From Cristatella mucedo (lineage: Eukaryota; Bryozoa; Phylactolaemata; Cristatellidae): 60,000 nt of DNA. The stretch is from assembly GCA_009760855.2 (NCBI GenBank), contig WPIO01000004.1, positions 10,475,501 to 10,535,500 on the forward strand. Reading direction: 5' to 3'. Below the pieces are notes generated by a model. That model was not told the origin of the DNA. It saw nothing but the letters and a program-made list of their open reading frames with translations, and ran no database searches. Within the stretch, counting starts at the first letter, position 1, and every line of letters begins with the position of its first letter. This document shows positions 1 through 11,600 of the stretch, piece by piece. The translations under genes and the position numbers were made by a program.

Positions 1-168
1 CAGCGATCCAGTGATACATACTGCTTGCCTTGTTCCGGTAATGCAAATAAGTGCAATAAAGTAATCATAAACACCACTGTCAATCGTCACATGAAAGAGA
101 GAAGTGGTAGGCTTTTAAATTGCTCTGCATGGCAGATGAGCAATGGTGAAAATTTACATTTATAACCA

Positions 169-244
<76 letters not shown>

Positions 245-370
245 GCATATATGTGTGTGTGTGTGCGCTCGCACGCGCGGTTGTGTGTGCACGTTTGTGT
301 GTGTGTGTGTGTGTGTTGTGTGTGTCTGTGTGTGTGTGTGTTGTGTGTGTGTGTGTCTGCATCCGTGTGT
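169..370. repeat. (CT)n followed by (TG)n microsatellites
   Basis: A CT run at 169-242 and an imperfect TG run at about 250-370. Long Arg/Glu or Val/Cys ORFs here are artefacts of the repeat. Confidence 0.97.
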
Positions 371-658
371 GCACTCTATCTAGAAGCTCCTGCCACACCT
401 TCAGAATAAATGTTTCTTGTGAATTTCATATAACAATAGCTAAGGTGATTACTTAAACAAGCGTTTAGAAACACATAACAGATTCTGTAAATAAAAACCA
501 AAGTAAACTTTCAAATCTATGGCATCTACCAATAGATAAACTGGAAAAAGGTTTATTTGCCCTACTAATGACCAAAAACCCTGAATTTCAGTACTGTCAG
601 CCAGTGTCCTCAATCGTCAGCAACTGGTACAAAGCTCAGCTGGTATGTCGGCTCGGGT

Positions 659-740
659 GGTATAATAATAATAGTAATACATTTGATATACCACCCTCAG
701 ATAACTCAATCTCTTTCTAGGCACTTTACATTTGCTGGTA
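659..740 (-). mobile_element. LINE-A tail fragment
   Basis: TATAATAATAATAGTAATAC followed by CACCCTCAGATAACTCAATC and TTTCTAGGCACTTTAC is the LINE-A tail in reverse. It is about 80 bases and abuts a copy of another LINE family. Confidence 0.7.
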
Positions 741-754
741 TGTCATCAATAGCA

Positions 755-1330
755 TAGCAGCCACATCGCACCACTTCTGTCTGAGCTTCGATGGCTCCCT
801 ATCAAGCGTAGAATTGATTTCAAGATCCGCTGTCTGGCTTACAGATCGCTTCACTCTCTTGCACCTGTCCGACCTCCTCCAAGCTCAGGCAGTGTGCTCT
901 CACAACATCTTAGCTTCCACTCGTCTCACCGGTAGCTTACACTGAATTGTGATCTTTTGGTGATCGAGCTTTAAGCTCCTATGCAACAAAAATCTGTACC
1001 TAGCTTCCAGCTATGGTCACTACCTACAATGACCTTGTATCTTTTACATCTCGGCTAAAGATGCATCCGTTCCACTCAGATATCCCTTCACCCGAGTGAA
1101 ATTGTCTTTAATAATCCCGTGCATTTTTCGTGCATATCTATGCATGATTCAGTGCATGAAACTAGTAAAAAAAAGGTCTTGCTAACTGGTGTTTTCTTAT
1201 TTGCTTTAGCATGCATTCTCTCAAGCCTGAGAATGACACCAGCCTGCTTTTGCATGCTTGTTTTAGCATGAGACAGAACATGTAACTAAGGTTGTTGGTT
1301 CTCTCCAAGCGACTTATAAAGCTCCAGGAT
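755..1330 (+). mobile_element. LINE-C 3' fragment
   Basis: Encodes ELRWLPIKRRIDFKIRCLAY and RSLHSLAPV, a LINE C-terminus, followed by a 3' UTR with repeated TTGCATG-like motifs that matches 21690-21900. It ends near GGTTCTCTCCAAGCGACTTA. Related to, but distinct from, LINE-A. Confidence 0.68.
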
Positions 1331-2235
1331 AGAATTATATATTGGGCATTTTCTGGGTCATTGATTACCCCGCCGATCTTTACTAGTGCTTGAGGGATAA
1401 AAGCCATGCTGCCCTTTATAGTGGCTGGTTGTTTTGAGGTGGCTATTTATCTTTGGCTGCCGGCAGAAGTACCCACAATTTTGCTGTGGCCTTTCATTTT
1501 CCAGACATGACAATATTTCGGTGGTTGTACAGGCACTGCTGGTGACTTTTGTCTTTGACTTTCACTAGGTAATGGCACAAGAAAATGTGTTCTTCTGATC
1601 TGTTGTGCTACAATATCTTTTTATAAGCTGCATGAAATAGATAAATGCTTCTGCCACGACCCTGGCAGTGAAAAGAAGCCCAGCTTGAAGCTAAGGCAGA
1701 CTTTAATTGTCAAGATCCAAATGCCAACCAGAGGTAAACAATAATCACATTGCCCGCATGTTCTTGTAGCATTAGCTTAAAGCCATTATCGGTGTCCATG
1801 CAATAAAGCCTCTGAAGCACTGCCATGTTCGAAACATAAAACTACAAACGAAATTTGAGACACCACTTCCGGTAACCACAAAGAGGCCCCAATCTAAAAG
1901 CCCTGCAATGATCATGTACCACCAATCCCACACACACACACACCGATCTACATCGATATGGCAAACACTGATCGACAAGGTCTCGATTTCGTTGATGACG
2001 TCTCTAATTCAGGCTTTTGGGTCATTTTTAAGGCAAGGCAGACATATTTTGTCATTTTGTTCTTCGTCTGGCATAAGAGATTTAAAGCTTACTTTGTTTT
2101 TCGTCAGAAGTAGTTCTGCATGCCTATTTGAACTTTTTGGTTGGATCTGCAACTTTTAATTTTGAAAAAATTATAAGGACATCGATTCTATGGGTATGGT
2201 ACGGTCTTCTTGATGGAGTCTAATACAAATCTCTC

Positions 2236-2241
2236 TTTATT
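2236..2241 (-). promoter_or_regulatory. Probable CCP6 poly(A) signal
   Basis: TTTATT on the plus strand reads AATAAA on the minus strand, about 165 bases beyond the CCP6 stop codon. Its position and orientation fit the 3' end of the CCP6 transcript. Confidence 0.55.
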
Positions 2242-2402
2242 GCTCTTGCTCTCTTTCTCCCAGTTGCTCTCTGTCACTCTCTGTCTTGCAAACACACACA
2301 CCTAATCACACACGTGTGCAAGTACACGCGCCTGCATACGTGTTCACGCATAAGCATACATGCAAATAGCCTGCAGCACACTGCAGTCGGCTAGCTGGCG
2401 AA

Positions 2403-2692
2403 TTACCTGTCGTCGGCAAGCTGTCCGTTAGACATCGATGAAGTGCGGGCACCTGCAGCAGCAGCATTGCGGTTGACCGCCAGTGGCTCTGACAGCACTC
2501 GGTGCTGCGTGTCGTATGTGTCACTGCGGCTGCTGTCTCCTCGGCTGCTGCTGCTCGCCCCCGACTTGTCACTGCGGGCGCTGTGCTTGCCGACCTTGGG
2601 TTCTAATGAACTCGACGGTGTGACGTCAATGTAGCCAAGGAGCTTGTAGTAGTCCAGGAACGTTCTTGCCAGGTTCCTGCCAAGCTTCATGT
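2403..2692 (-). CDS. AGBL4: CCP6 last exon: [15 protein letters not shown] plus variable C-terminal tail
   Basis: Begins after a CTGACAG acceptor with [20 protein letters not shown], the conserved end of the carboxypeptidase domain. A tail of roughly 70 residues rich in Ser, Ala, Arg and Asp follows, unlike the vertebrate tail, then TAA at 2405-2403. An alternative reading is a CAG|GTAATT donor at the same place, which would extend the protein. The AATAAA about 165 bases downstream favours the stop codon. Confidence 0.87.
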
Positions 2693-5600
2693 CTGTCAGA
2701 TGTCGATAAGGTAGGTCAATGCAATAGAGACAGTCGGCTGCTGCACGTGACCCTACTACCGTGGCCTTGAACCGGCAGCAATTTGCAGCTACGGCCACGA
2801 AGGCTGACTAGAGCCAGTGCCAGCTTCGACCCCAAGGAGTGCAGTCGGGTTGATCAGGAGCCAGCACTACTGCACTCTTCAGAGCGATGGTGGCTGGTTC
2901 CAGATGGGCGCCAAGAGGCAGCACTTTTGGAGAATAAATGAACCGGCACAATCGTTTTGCTCAGCGACAGCAGCCCGGACATTGTGCAAACAAAATGAGA
3001 TCATCCGGTGCTCTGACCGGTTTTGTTCGAGCAAGATCAGCCTTCTTGTCACTGCAATCTGATCAGGTTTCTCAAAGATTTTAATGGCATGCAGACTCCA
3101 ACAAATTGCTATCATCCGTTTCGAGCGCCGAGCATTGAGGCAGTTGAATCTAATGCTTAATGGCAGCCACTGCAGACACAGGGCTACATCGACTGATTCC
3201 TTCTGCTATTCCATAACTAATTCAAACGAGACTACACTTCAACAATCTCCCTGCTTGCAGTGGCCAATAAGCGATTACCTTCCTCGGACTCGAACCTCAT
3301 GACCGGGGTCACGAATAGCGAGCACCTTACCCTCATCCCATCAAAGACCACAGGCAGCTGAGCTGCAGATAATACAATCAAAGCCAAGTAGCTTACAGAG
3401 TACAAAAGCAACCACTTAGTCTTCTTGGCTATGATAATTGCTGATGGGCATATGCTTATTACTCCAGAATACAAAATGGCCACTAAAGCCCACTTTATGC
3501 CAATCATTGGAACTCGAGTTCCAATGATTGACAGATGTAGCATGCTTAACCTGGTGCATGCTCACACTGGCAACCTGGCTTTTGGGGTGTAGCTTCGTCA
3601 AATCCCTCTGTGAGACCTGAGGCACAGCTTAACTAAATTGTATTTAATCGTTGCACTATGTGCAGCTTACACACTATTTAGAGGTTTGTATGCAAATATG
3701 TGACCTTGACTATGGCCCTGGCTTTGATTAGCTCAGAAGCAGGCAGTCATTATCAACCTTTGATCCTCCCACAATTGGAATTTCTATCGGCTTTGGGACA
3801 GCCCCGGCTAGCACTTCGAAGTAGCCAGGTACCAGCTGCCATCGCAACCCGAGAGCCCGAAGCAGCTCGCAAGAATAACTCAGCGGCTACGACGACATCT
3901 GGCTGATGCCTGGGCAGCAGTCAAAGAGGATACAGCCTTCTTCTGTGTAGGGCAGCGCCTGGTTGGTTGCACTTGTCATGAAGCTGAAGAACGATACCTC
4001 CAACGTGTAGCACAGTGACCGGTCGTCAAGGCAACCTCCAAGGGTCCTACAGCAACAACCAAGCAGACACGGTTTGGTAATGGTAATGGTTACTGTGCGC
4101 ATGAGCAGACCCGTGAATCGACGGTCTGTGGCAAATGCAAGCAAGCCATCGTGCTCCTAGATCCTTCGACGTCTCGCGAGTCGCTCAATGAACATGCAAA
4201 AAGTCTAGACAATAACTGAATCCAAGTCCAACGATACTTCTCGGCGCAGTCGGAAGAGACTCGGGAAGGCTTCTGTGAGTGGATTCGCACAGCTGGTGTG
4301 CAAATGATGGAAATGGATGCCGACAGATTTGCTGGCACTAGGGCTAGATTTACAGCACACCCATTAAGCTATTTCAAACTACCGTTCATGATACTCTCGA
4401 TTCTCCAGCAGCTCTCATGGATTGCTATGCTTTAGCTCGGCTGCCAGCTTGGTGTGCAGTGTTCCTCAAAACAGGCAAGCCAAATTTCCAATTGTCTGGA
4501 CTGCTGCATAGCTGGTCTCTCAGAGCTCTCATGCACGGTTGCACCGGCGATGCGAGTGTGAATCTTTACTAAGTGGCACCCGCAACGTCCACTCTTCCCT
4601 CAATGATTGTCTTCAAGTCTCGATCTCTCCAAGGAGTTGACTCGGAAGTAGCTCCATGATACTTATTAAGGTAATACGACACGAGACCTGAGAAGATACT
4701 TCAGGTGACTAACTAGGGATCAATTCACCAGCTGTGTGTCATGTTCCGGAAAAAAATAAAGAATGCAAACATATAGAATGCTTAAAAAAGAACCCTTATT
4801 CACGTTAATGGTAACCTTACTTTGAGTGCCCTTTCCATGTCCTGGTTTCCTGCCAGCCTTTCCCCCTAAATCCGGAGTGCTACAAAAGCTGTCAGCTCGA
4901 GTGTGTTACAGTATTATACACACACTCGCACTTGTGTGACGCCCAATCTCGACTTCCTTAACTTGCAGGTCTTTCTGCCTGTGCAATGGGGAACTTACAG
5001 CAGGTGTAAAAACTACACAGCTAGGCATACCTGTCGTCGATATTGCAACTTCCACATTGCACAACTTCTCACTGATCTGTGCTGGCTCCCCATCAAGCAG
5101 GATATCTATCGACTTCAAGGTTCTGCCACCCACGTTTTTAGGGCCCTCCAATCTCTTGCTCCAGAATATCTATACGAAATAACTCTTCATCAAGCTTTGG
5201 GTGTATAATCCGCTCTTCAGACTCATTGCTTTCGGTTCCTCTAAGCAACATCCAATCCCTCAAAGACTATGCCCACATATATTATGCTCTCAAAACCTGG
5301 AACTCACTACCGGCTGACGTTGCTGTACCCTCTGATTTGACGTTTAAAAAGAAAACAAAAAATTCACAGTATCTGCAACATCCATGTGTACTGTCCTCTG
5401 TGTGCTTAGGCACACTTGAAAATGTACTGGGACTTAATCAAAATTAGATGGCCTGACCAAACCACGAAGTTGGTCTTTCTAGGTGGTGTTTCTCTATTAT
5501 CGGTTGAACAGCATGCCCTTTGCTAACTAATTCGTCCTCCTGGTAAGATGATTCAATAATATCACCTTAGTGATTTGAGAAGCACTGAAGTTAGGGATAA

Positions 5601-8600
5601 CTTTAAAAAAAATCCTAGCTGATTAAACAGCCTTTTTTGTATAGTGACAGAAGAGCCTTTACGGCTATCACCACCGCTTGCAGTGGCGATAAAGAATCGC
5701 CCACCGCAGGAATCGAACCCACGACCTCGGTACCGAGGTCGTGAAAGCAGCCACCTTACCTAGTGTGCCATCACGGCTCACACCACAACAGCCTCAGGTT
5801 AAACTACTGCTTGTTACTTCCAATGCATGCATCATAGCTGAACAGATATTTTGGTGAATTGCACAACTGCAAGTCAGCCAAAAAAGGTTTAAGCCTTTAT
5901 ACATAATAATTACATAATATCCTTATACTTGTATATGTATGAGAGTGGTGTGGGCTATTTTTTCTGCGAGTACGTTTGTGTCTCTAAGTGGGTGTGTGAG
6001 TGTCAGCATGTGTATGTAATTGGGTGTGTGGGTGTGGGTGTGTGTGTTGTGTGTCTAATTATGTCTGCCTGACTGGGTCTATTAAAGCGCTCGAGCGTGT
6101 GAGTACATGTGGTGTATGGGTCTGTATGCCTGTATGCTTTGAAAAAGTATACTGGAGTTACCTTTTGGGGAATCGACGAGAATGTGGTGGTCATGTCATA
6201 GCTCCCATCGAATTAGAATCTGTGCAAAGATTATATTCACAGCAGATGCAAGACTATCATAAAAATTACTATTTATTTATTAAGAATCAACCCACAAATA
6301 CCAGTATTTGTAGGTCCATACATAAGCACTTCAAATTTTCGATAGAGTTGAAAAGGATTATGAATTTAAGTGTTTATTCCACAATCTGGATTTCAGTCAC
6401 GATTGTGTTTTGTGAGTTGGCTCAAATTATTAGGGTTATGGTACTCTAAAGGTTTAGAAGAGCTTATTCAGGCGGACCAACAGTTGGCAGAGTTGGCAAA
6501 GTCCCGCTGACCTGTACCTTCAGGCTAACCTTTGTAATCAGCAGTCGCCATTGAACAACCAATTCCCAGCTATCTGAGGGTGAAGGACGATTACCCAGGA
6601 AGTGTTGGATTATTGAGAAAATGGTATTAAACATTGCGGTAAATAGGGCTCAGTCTTGGTCTTATGAATAGGTTCAGGATTTACTAAGCTTTTTCTAAAT
6701 GCTGCTACTTGAATTACAGTTAAGTGGTAATAATAAGACATTGTATAGCACTTTAAATAAACTAAATCTCTGTCGAGGTAATTACATGTCCTACATAGAA
6801 AGCATGTCAAATGGTGATAGCAAGGACAAATTTAGCATGCAGAAACACACAAGGGATAGTTTACATTGACGGAGCAAATGCTGTGAGAAACAGGTGGATT
6901 GCTAGATATTTTTTGCATGCTGTCAAGTCAGGTGATGATGTGATGTCAGTCGGCAGTGAGCTCCAGGCTTTGGGAGCCTGCAAACTGAAGGCGTAGTCGC
7001 TAAAAGATTTGAGGTTGGTTTCAGGCACAGTTAAATAACTTTCGTTAGGAGAGTAGTTGGTAAGAGGCTATGTCTAAGTAGGAAGTATTTCGGATAGGTA
7101 TTCTGAAGCTAGAAAATGAAGAAACCTAAAATCGAGCGACGGAACCTTGAAGTCAATGTGCTGCTTGATGGGGAACCAATGCAGGTCTTGTGAGATGTGG
7201 CGTAATTGCGGCAGCTGTGACGCTCACGATGGGCAAGCTTAGCTGCAGAGTTGGACTTCTATTCGAAGCTTCTTACAAGCACAGACAGGAAAACCTGCGA
7301 GCAGTGAGCTATTGAATCTCGATGGTCGATGTCGCAAATGCATGGGCCAACTTGGCCTGGGCTATCCTTGCCTAAACTTGCCCGAATTTTTGCAAAGGTG
7401 CGTAACTGTAAGAATAAGCCGACTTGACTATAGAGCTGTTGTGGTCATCAAGTAGAAGATCGCTTTGGGGTAAGAGATACGGGTTTCATGACTACACCAC
7501 CATGAGGATAGTTGATAACTTATCCCGATAATACAAAGAGAGTTTCATAATGATGGTTCTCAGCGAGTTACGCACTGCATGTCTCTCAATGCAGATGAAC
7601 AGTGGCTGTCTATGGTGGCAGATTCTGTCTCGTTGCCTGCATGGTTGAGAGGTGGCACACTGCTCTCAATTGGACCCAAACTGTGCCTTTTAAGACCCCA
7701 ACAATTGAATCTCACAATCTCAACAATCTCAATTGGACCCAAACTTTGTAGCCTCGATCTACTGCTGCATGTCCTTTCTTCTACAGACTATTATCACTGA
7801 AATCAATGAAACCAAACAAGCAAGAGAGTTCTCTTTATGAGTGAGCCAACTTCTCTTTGTCAGTCAGGACCGTATAGCATCGCACATAATGTAAATCTTG
7901 TTTACTCTCCTTTTTCTCGCATCTTTCAGTCTTTCGTCTCACTTCCTCACAGTAGACACTCAATCTGTCAACCAGAGCTTTTTAGAGTCTAGAACGATGT
8001 CAATGGTCAGAGCACACTCTATAGCTGAGGAGTGAAGAGCTTCTTTACCACTATGTTTTAGCTATTTTTCCAAGGTCTCGTCAGCATCCATATCAAGACA
8101 CCTGCCAAAGCATGTTGTAGCATCCCAGGCTTTGTAGGCTTTTGATTTTGCTGTGTGTGCTCATTAATTAAAAACAGCCCGTGGCTAACATGTGCTTCTT
8201 ACGAAGGGTGCATCATGACTAAGAGGATATCTTTAACCTGAAAACCAGAAGCAGGGTAGTGGGGAGGGAAGCAAATGAGGTGGGAACTCTTACTTGCTAT
8301 TCCAAAAAAGTACATGCTCTCTTAAAAGGTTCTTTACATGAGTAATCAAAACGATGATTTTCTCCTCACGAAGAAACTTTTGAAGCGTGCCAAAAAGGAT
8401 ACATGGCTTTACATTTTGTTTCAAGTAAAGAGGCTCAAGCAATTATTTTGCTTGATTGTAAGAATACATCCATACTTACGTTCGAAAGTTTGGGAATGAC
8501 TTCTTCCTTGGTCACAGTCGTGCCGGTCAGATGCACAGATCAGACACAAGGAAAGTTTACAAGAGTGTGATTGTCTGCTAGACAAAACCGAGCTGTCTCG

Positions 8601-11600
8601 AGGCTTGTTTGTTGATAGTAACCACCAAAGAAAATCTCTCTGCCTACTTGGATAAAAAAAATCTAGCACATTCGCACCTCCTTTGCCGCCATTCTCCTGG
8701 CTGCTGCATCCGTTGAATGACCAAGTGTTCCTCCTACTAAGGAAATGGTGCCCTGTTTACTCAAATGATATGGAAAATATGTACAACAAAAAGAGATTTT
8801 CTCATGCAGAACCTATCCGAACCAGTGCTCCTTTGATCCAAGGACTCTCGTAAAGATTGTCGGTAAACATAGAAAGCATGTCAAATTAATTAATCCATTT
8901 AACACGTTAAAAATGATGGCCTATCAGGAAATGTTTAGTCTAGATTTAAGCAACACTCGTATGCTAAAACTGCACTTTCTCACGTTGACCTCAGAATCAT
9001 CGATGGCAGAAGCATCGTCACTTTTGGATTCATAAACTTTAGGCAGCATTCGACATCAGCATTTGATCAGTGACATTGCAAGAGGGCTTCAGCCCATTTA
9101 AATAGTGCAGCATGCCCAAGAAGGACGACGTTATGCCTTAAGCCTCCTCGAGATTGATCGATTTTTATAGTGATGTCAAGTTCATCCATTAAAAACGTGT
9201 CTGGCTATGTGACTGCAATTAATCGCCATATCCTTCCAAAGAGACTGAAGACAATGATTTGTTCTGACAGATGTTGCTCTGACGTGGTTCCAATTGTACC
9301 GGTATTAACGTGTCCAGTCATCGGCTGTTCTCCATAAATGCAGCACCCGATAGGTAATTCAGGCCGACTGCATTAGCTATAATTTTAATGCTGAAGACAG
9401 AATTTGAAACTAAACTTTCGAACAATCTTTCAACTAAACAATTTTTCGAACATACCATCCTGGATGCCTGCCAACTTTCTTAAACTAACCGCTGAAAAGT
9501 TGAGCTGCTCATTGGAACACTGGACTTTTAGCTAGGACTTGGAGCTTTGAATTAGTGGAAGAATGGTGCAAGCATCGCCTTGTCCTTGCACATTTGGATT
9601 TAATCCCCCCCCGACCACCCGGTGTTAAGCTAGAATGAGGAGGCCACTGACCACGACAAAATTAACTAAGAAATTTAGCCGGGTGTCCCATTTACTAAAG
9701 GAGTCGCAGGAATACCACCGAAAGGCAGATATAAACCAGAAGTCTCATTAGGACTGACCTGCCATTGATGGGCTCCTTCACATCTAGCTGAAACCGATTT
9801 AGTAGTACCCACCTTAGTGTGCACCCAAGTCATCGTAGCACGTTTAACTAGTCATCCACTACTTTAATGACCACTGGTAACAAATACTTTTGCTCTGCAG
9901 CTCCTTGACCGAAGAACGAATAAAAATGTTGTATTTTTAATTTGCAATTTTCTACAATTTGTGTGCACCAATGTAACTAAAATTAATATTTAGCTGAACC
10001 ATTAGATGTAATTTGCTGAAAACCCTGATGTCTTGATTTCTGGAACTCACTGGTTGCTGGCCTACCGGCATGTGCAACCAGGCGCTTACAGCTGGTGCAA
10101 AACTCTGCAGCCAGGCTTGTCTGTCGTGAGCGTCGCAGTTGCCATATCACACCACTTGTTGCCGACCTGCATTGGCTACCAGTCAAGCAACACATCGACT
10201 TCACTCACTTTAGGTCCCTTCATTCTTTGGCTCCAGCCTACCTATCAGATATACAGTCCCACCAGGCTAAGCATCGTACCACCCGCTTTTTGGAATCTAA
10301 CTGTTTACCTATACCTCGTAAAATCCTCAAATCCTTTAGAGACCATGCATTTAGTTCGTATGCTCGCAAAGCCTGGAACTCACTCCCGACTTGTGTCATG
10401 ACATCCCCTGACTTGACCGCATTTAAAAAGAAATTAAAAACGCACCTATTTATCACAGCATTTAGTGGGTGCCTGTGATTCGTCCTTTATGTGCTTATGC
10501 TTACTGACACAGCGCATGCTGCCACTAACCACACTTGCATGCTGACCCTGTGCATGTCACCTTTAACCATGTTATTCATGTTTTTTATCAAGCATGATAT
10601 TATTCACCATTCGATCGTGTTTCCTTTGCAGCAAATGTAAACTAGAAAGCTAGAAAGCGATTGAGTCGTCTGAGGGCGCTTTATCAACGGTATTATTATT
10701 ATATGTCATGACGTTATTGTGATTGAATCCACGACCACCAAAATCCATAGGCAAGAGTCAGACTAGCTGGACCGACGATGTTATTTTCTCACCTGCTTCC
10801 AATTCTGGCACTTCCAGCATTACTCCCCGTGGAATGAAGGCTTTGGCCACGAACTGGGCAAAGAAAGTTTCTCGGGCTTCGAGTAGACTACAGAACACTC
10901 ACAGGCGAAACAAGCACTCAGTCTTTGCAGCACCACAGACTGAGGAACAGACATTAGGCTATAGCGTAAGCAGTAGGTACGCCCAGCAGCTTAGCGTTGT
11001 CGGTCTAAGGAGCTGGCTTCTTACCGCCTGCCAGTCCCTGCTTTGACTGCATCCCTGTTGAAGTTGGTGTTCACCAATGAGAAGTCCTCGGCGTTTTGGC
11101 AGAGAAGCTTGGGAAAGATGGCCTGCCTCTCATACCGCGTGATGTCGTCATAGATGTTGCCATACATGAAGCCATTCATAAGAGTAGAATGTGCATGGAT
11201 GTCGATGTAGAAATCAATGTCTAAACTCTAAAAAGGCACGATGGTACCTTGCAAAGTCGCTGCTCTCGTTGGCCATTCTCGATGATCAAATCATTTAGGA
11301 AAAGGTTTACTCTTGAGCTGGTTGGCATGCGCTGATTCTCAGAGCATGAATATGTCCGTGTGGCCCGATGCCACTCCTAACGCCTAAAATCTTCCCCAGC
11401 AGTAGCAAAACTCCATCAGTCGCAGCTCCTTGTCTAATCTGTACAAACCCAGCGTTGTCCATCATTATTTCGGGCAGATGCTTCGCTGCTGTCTACGGCA
11501 TACTTTAGGCTCCATGCTTGGGGATGCTTGCACAATTAATCTGATTCGTTCAACAGCACCAAGTTAAAGTACAATACAAACACAACGGTTAAAGCCTGGT

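Larger units (their letters stand above)
4047..11024 (-). other. Large CCP6 intron (about 7 kb)
   Basis: Holds LINE-related fragments (4980-5450, 6725-7460, 10033-10705) and a SINE-2 (5620-5790). A short TG-rich stretch lies near 5985-6050. No other gene is recognised; ORFs here belong to the repeats or are chance. Confidence 0.7.

Noticed and set aside
87-456. Long ORFs of alternating residues (Arg-Glu, Val-Cys, His-Thr) at 87-456, 37916-38104 and 43124-43454
   Set aside because: They are translations of CT/GA and TG/CA microsatellites, open in several frames, with no protein character.
10723-11046. 107-codon plus-strand ORF at 10723-11046
   Set aside because: It runs antisense into a CCP6 exon and lacks domain features; chance.
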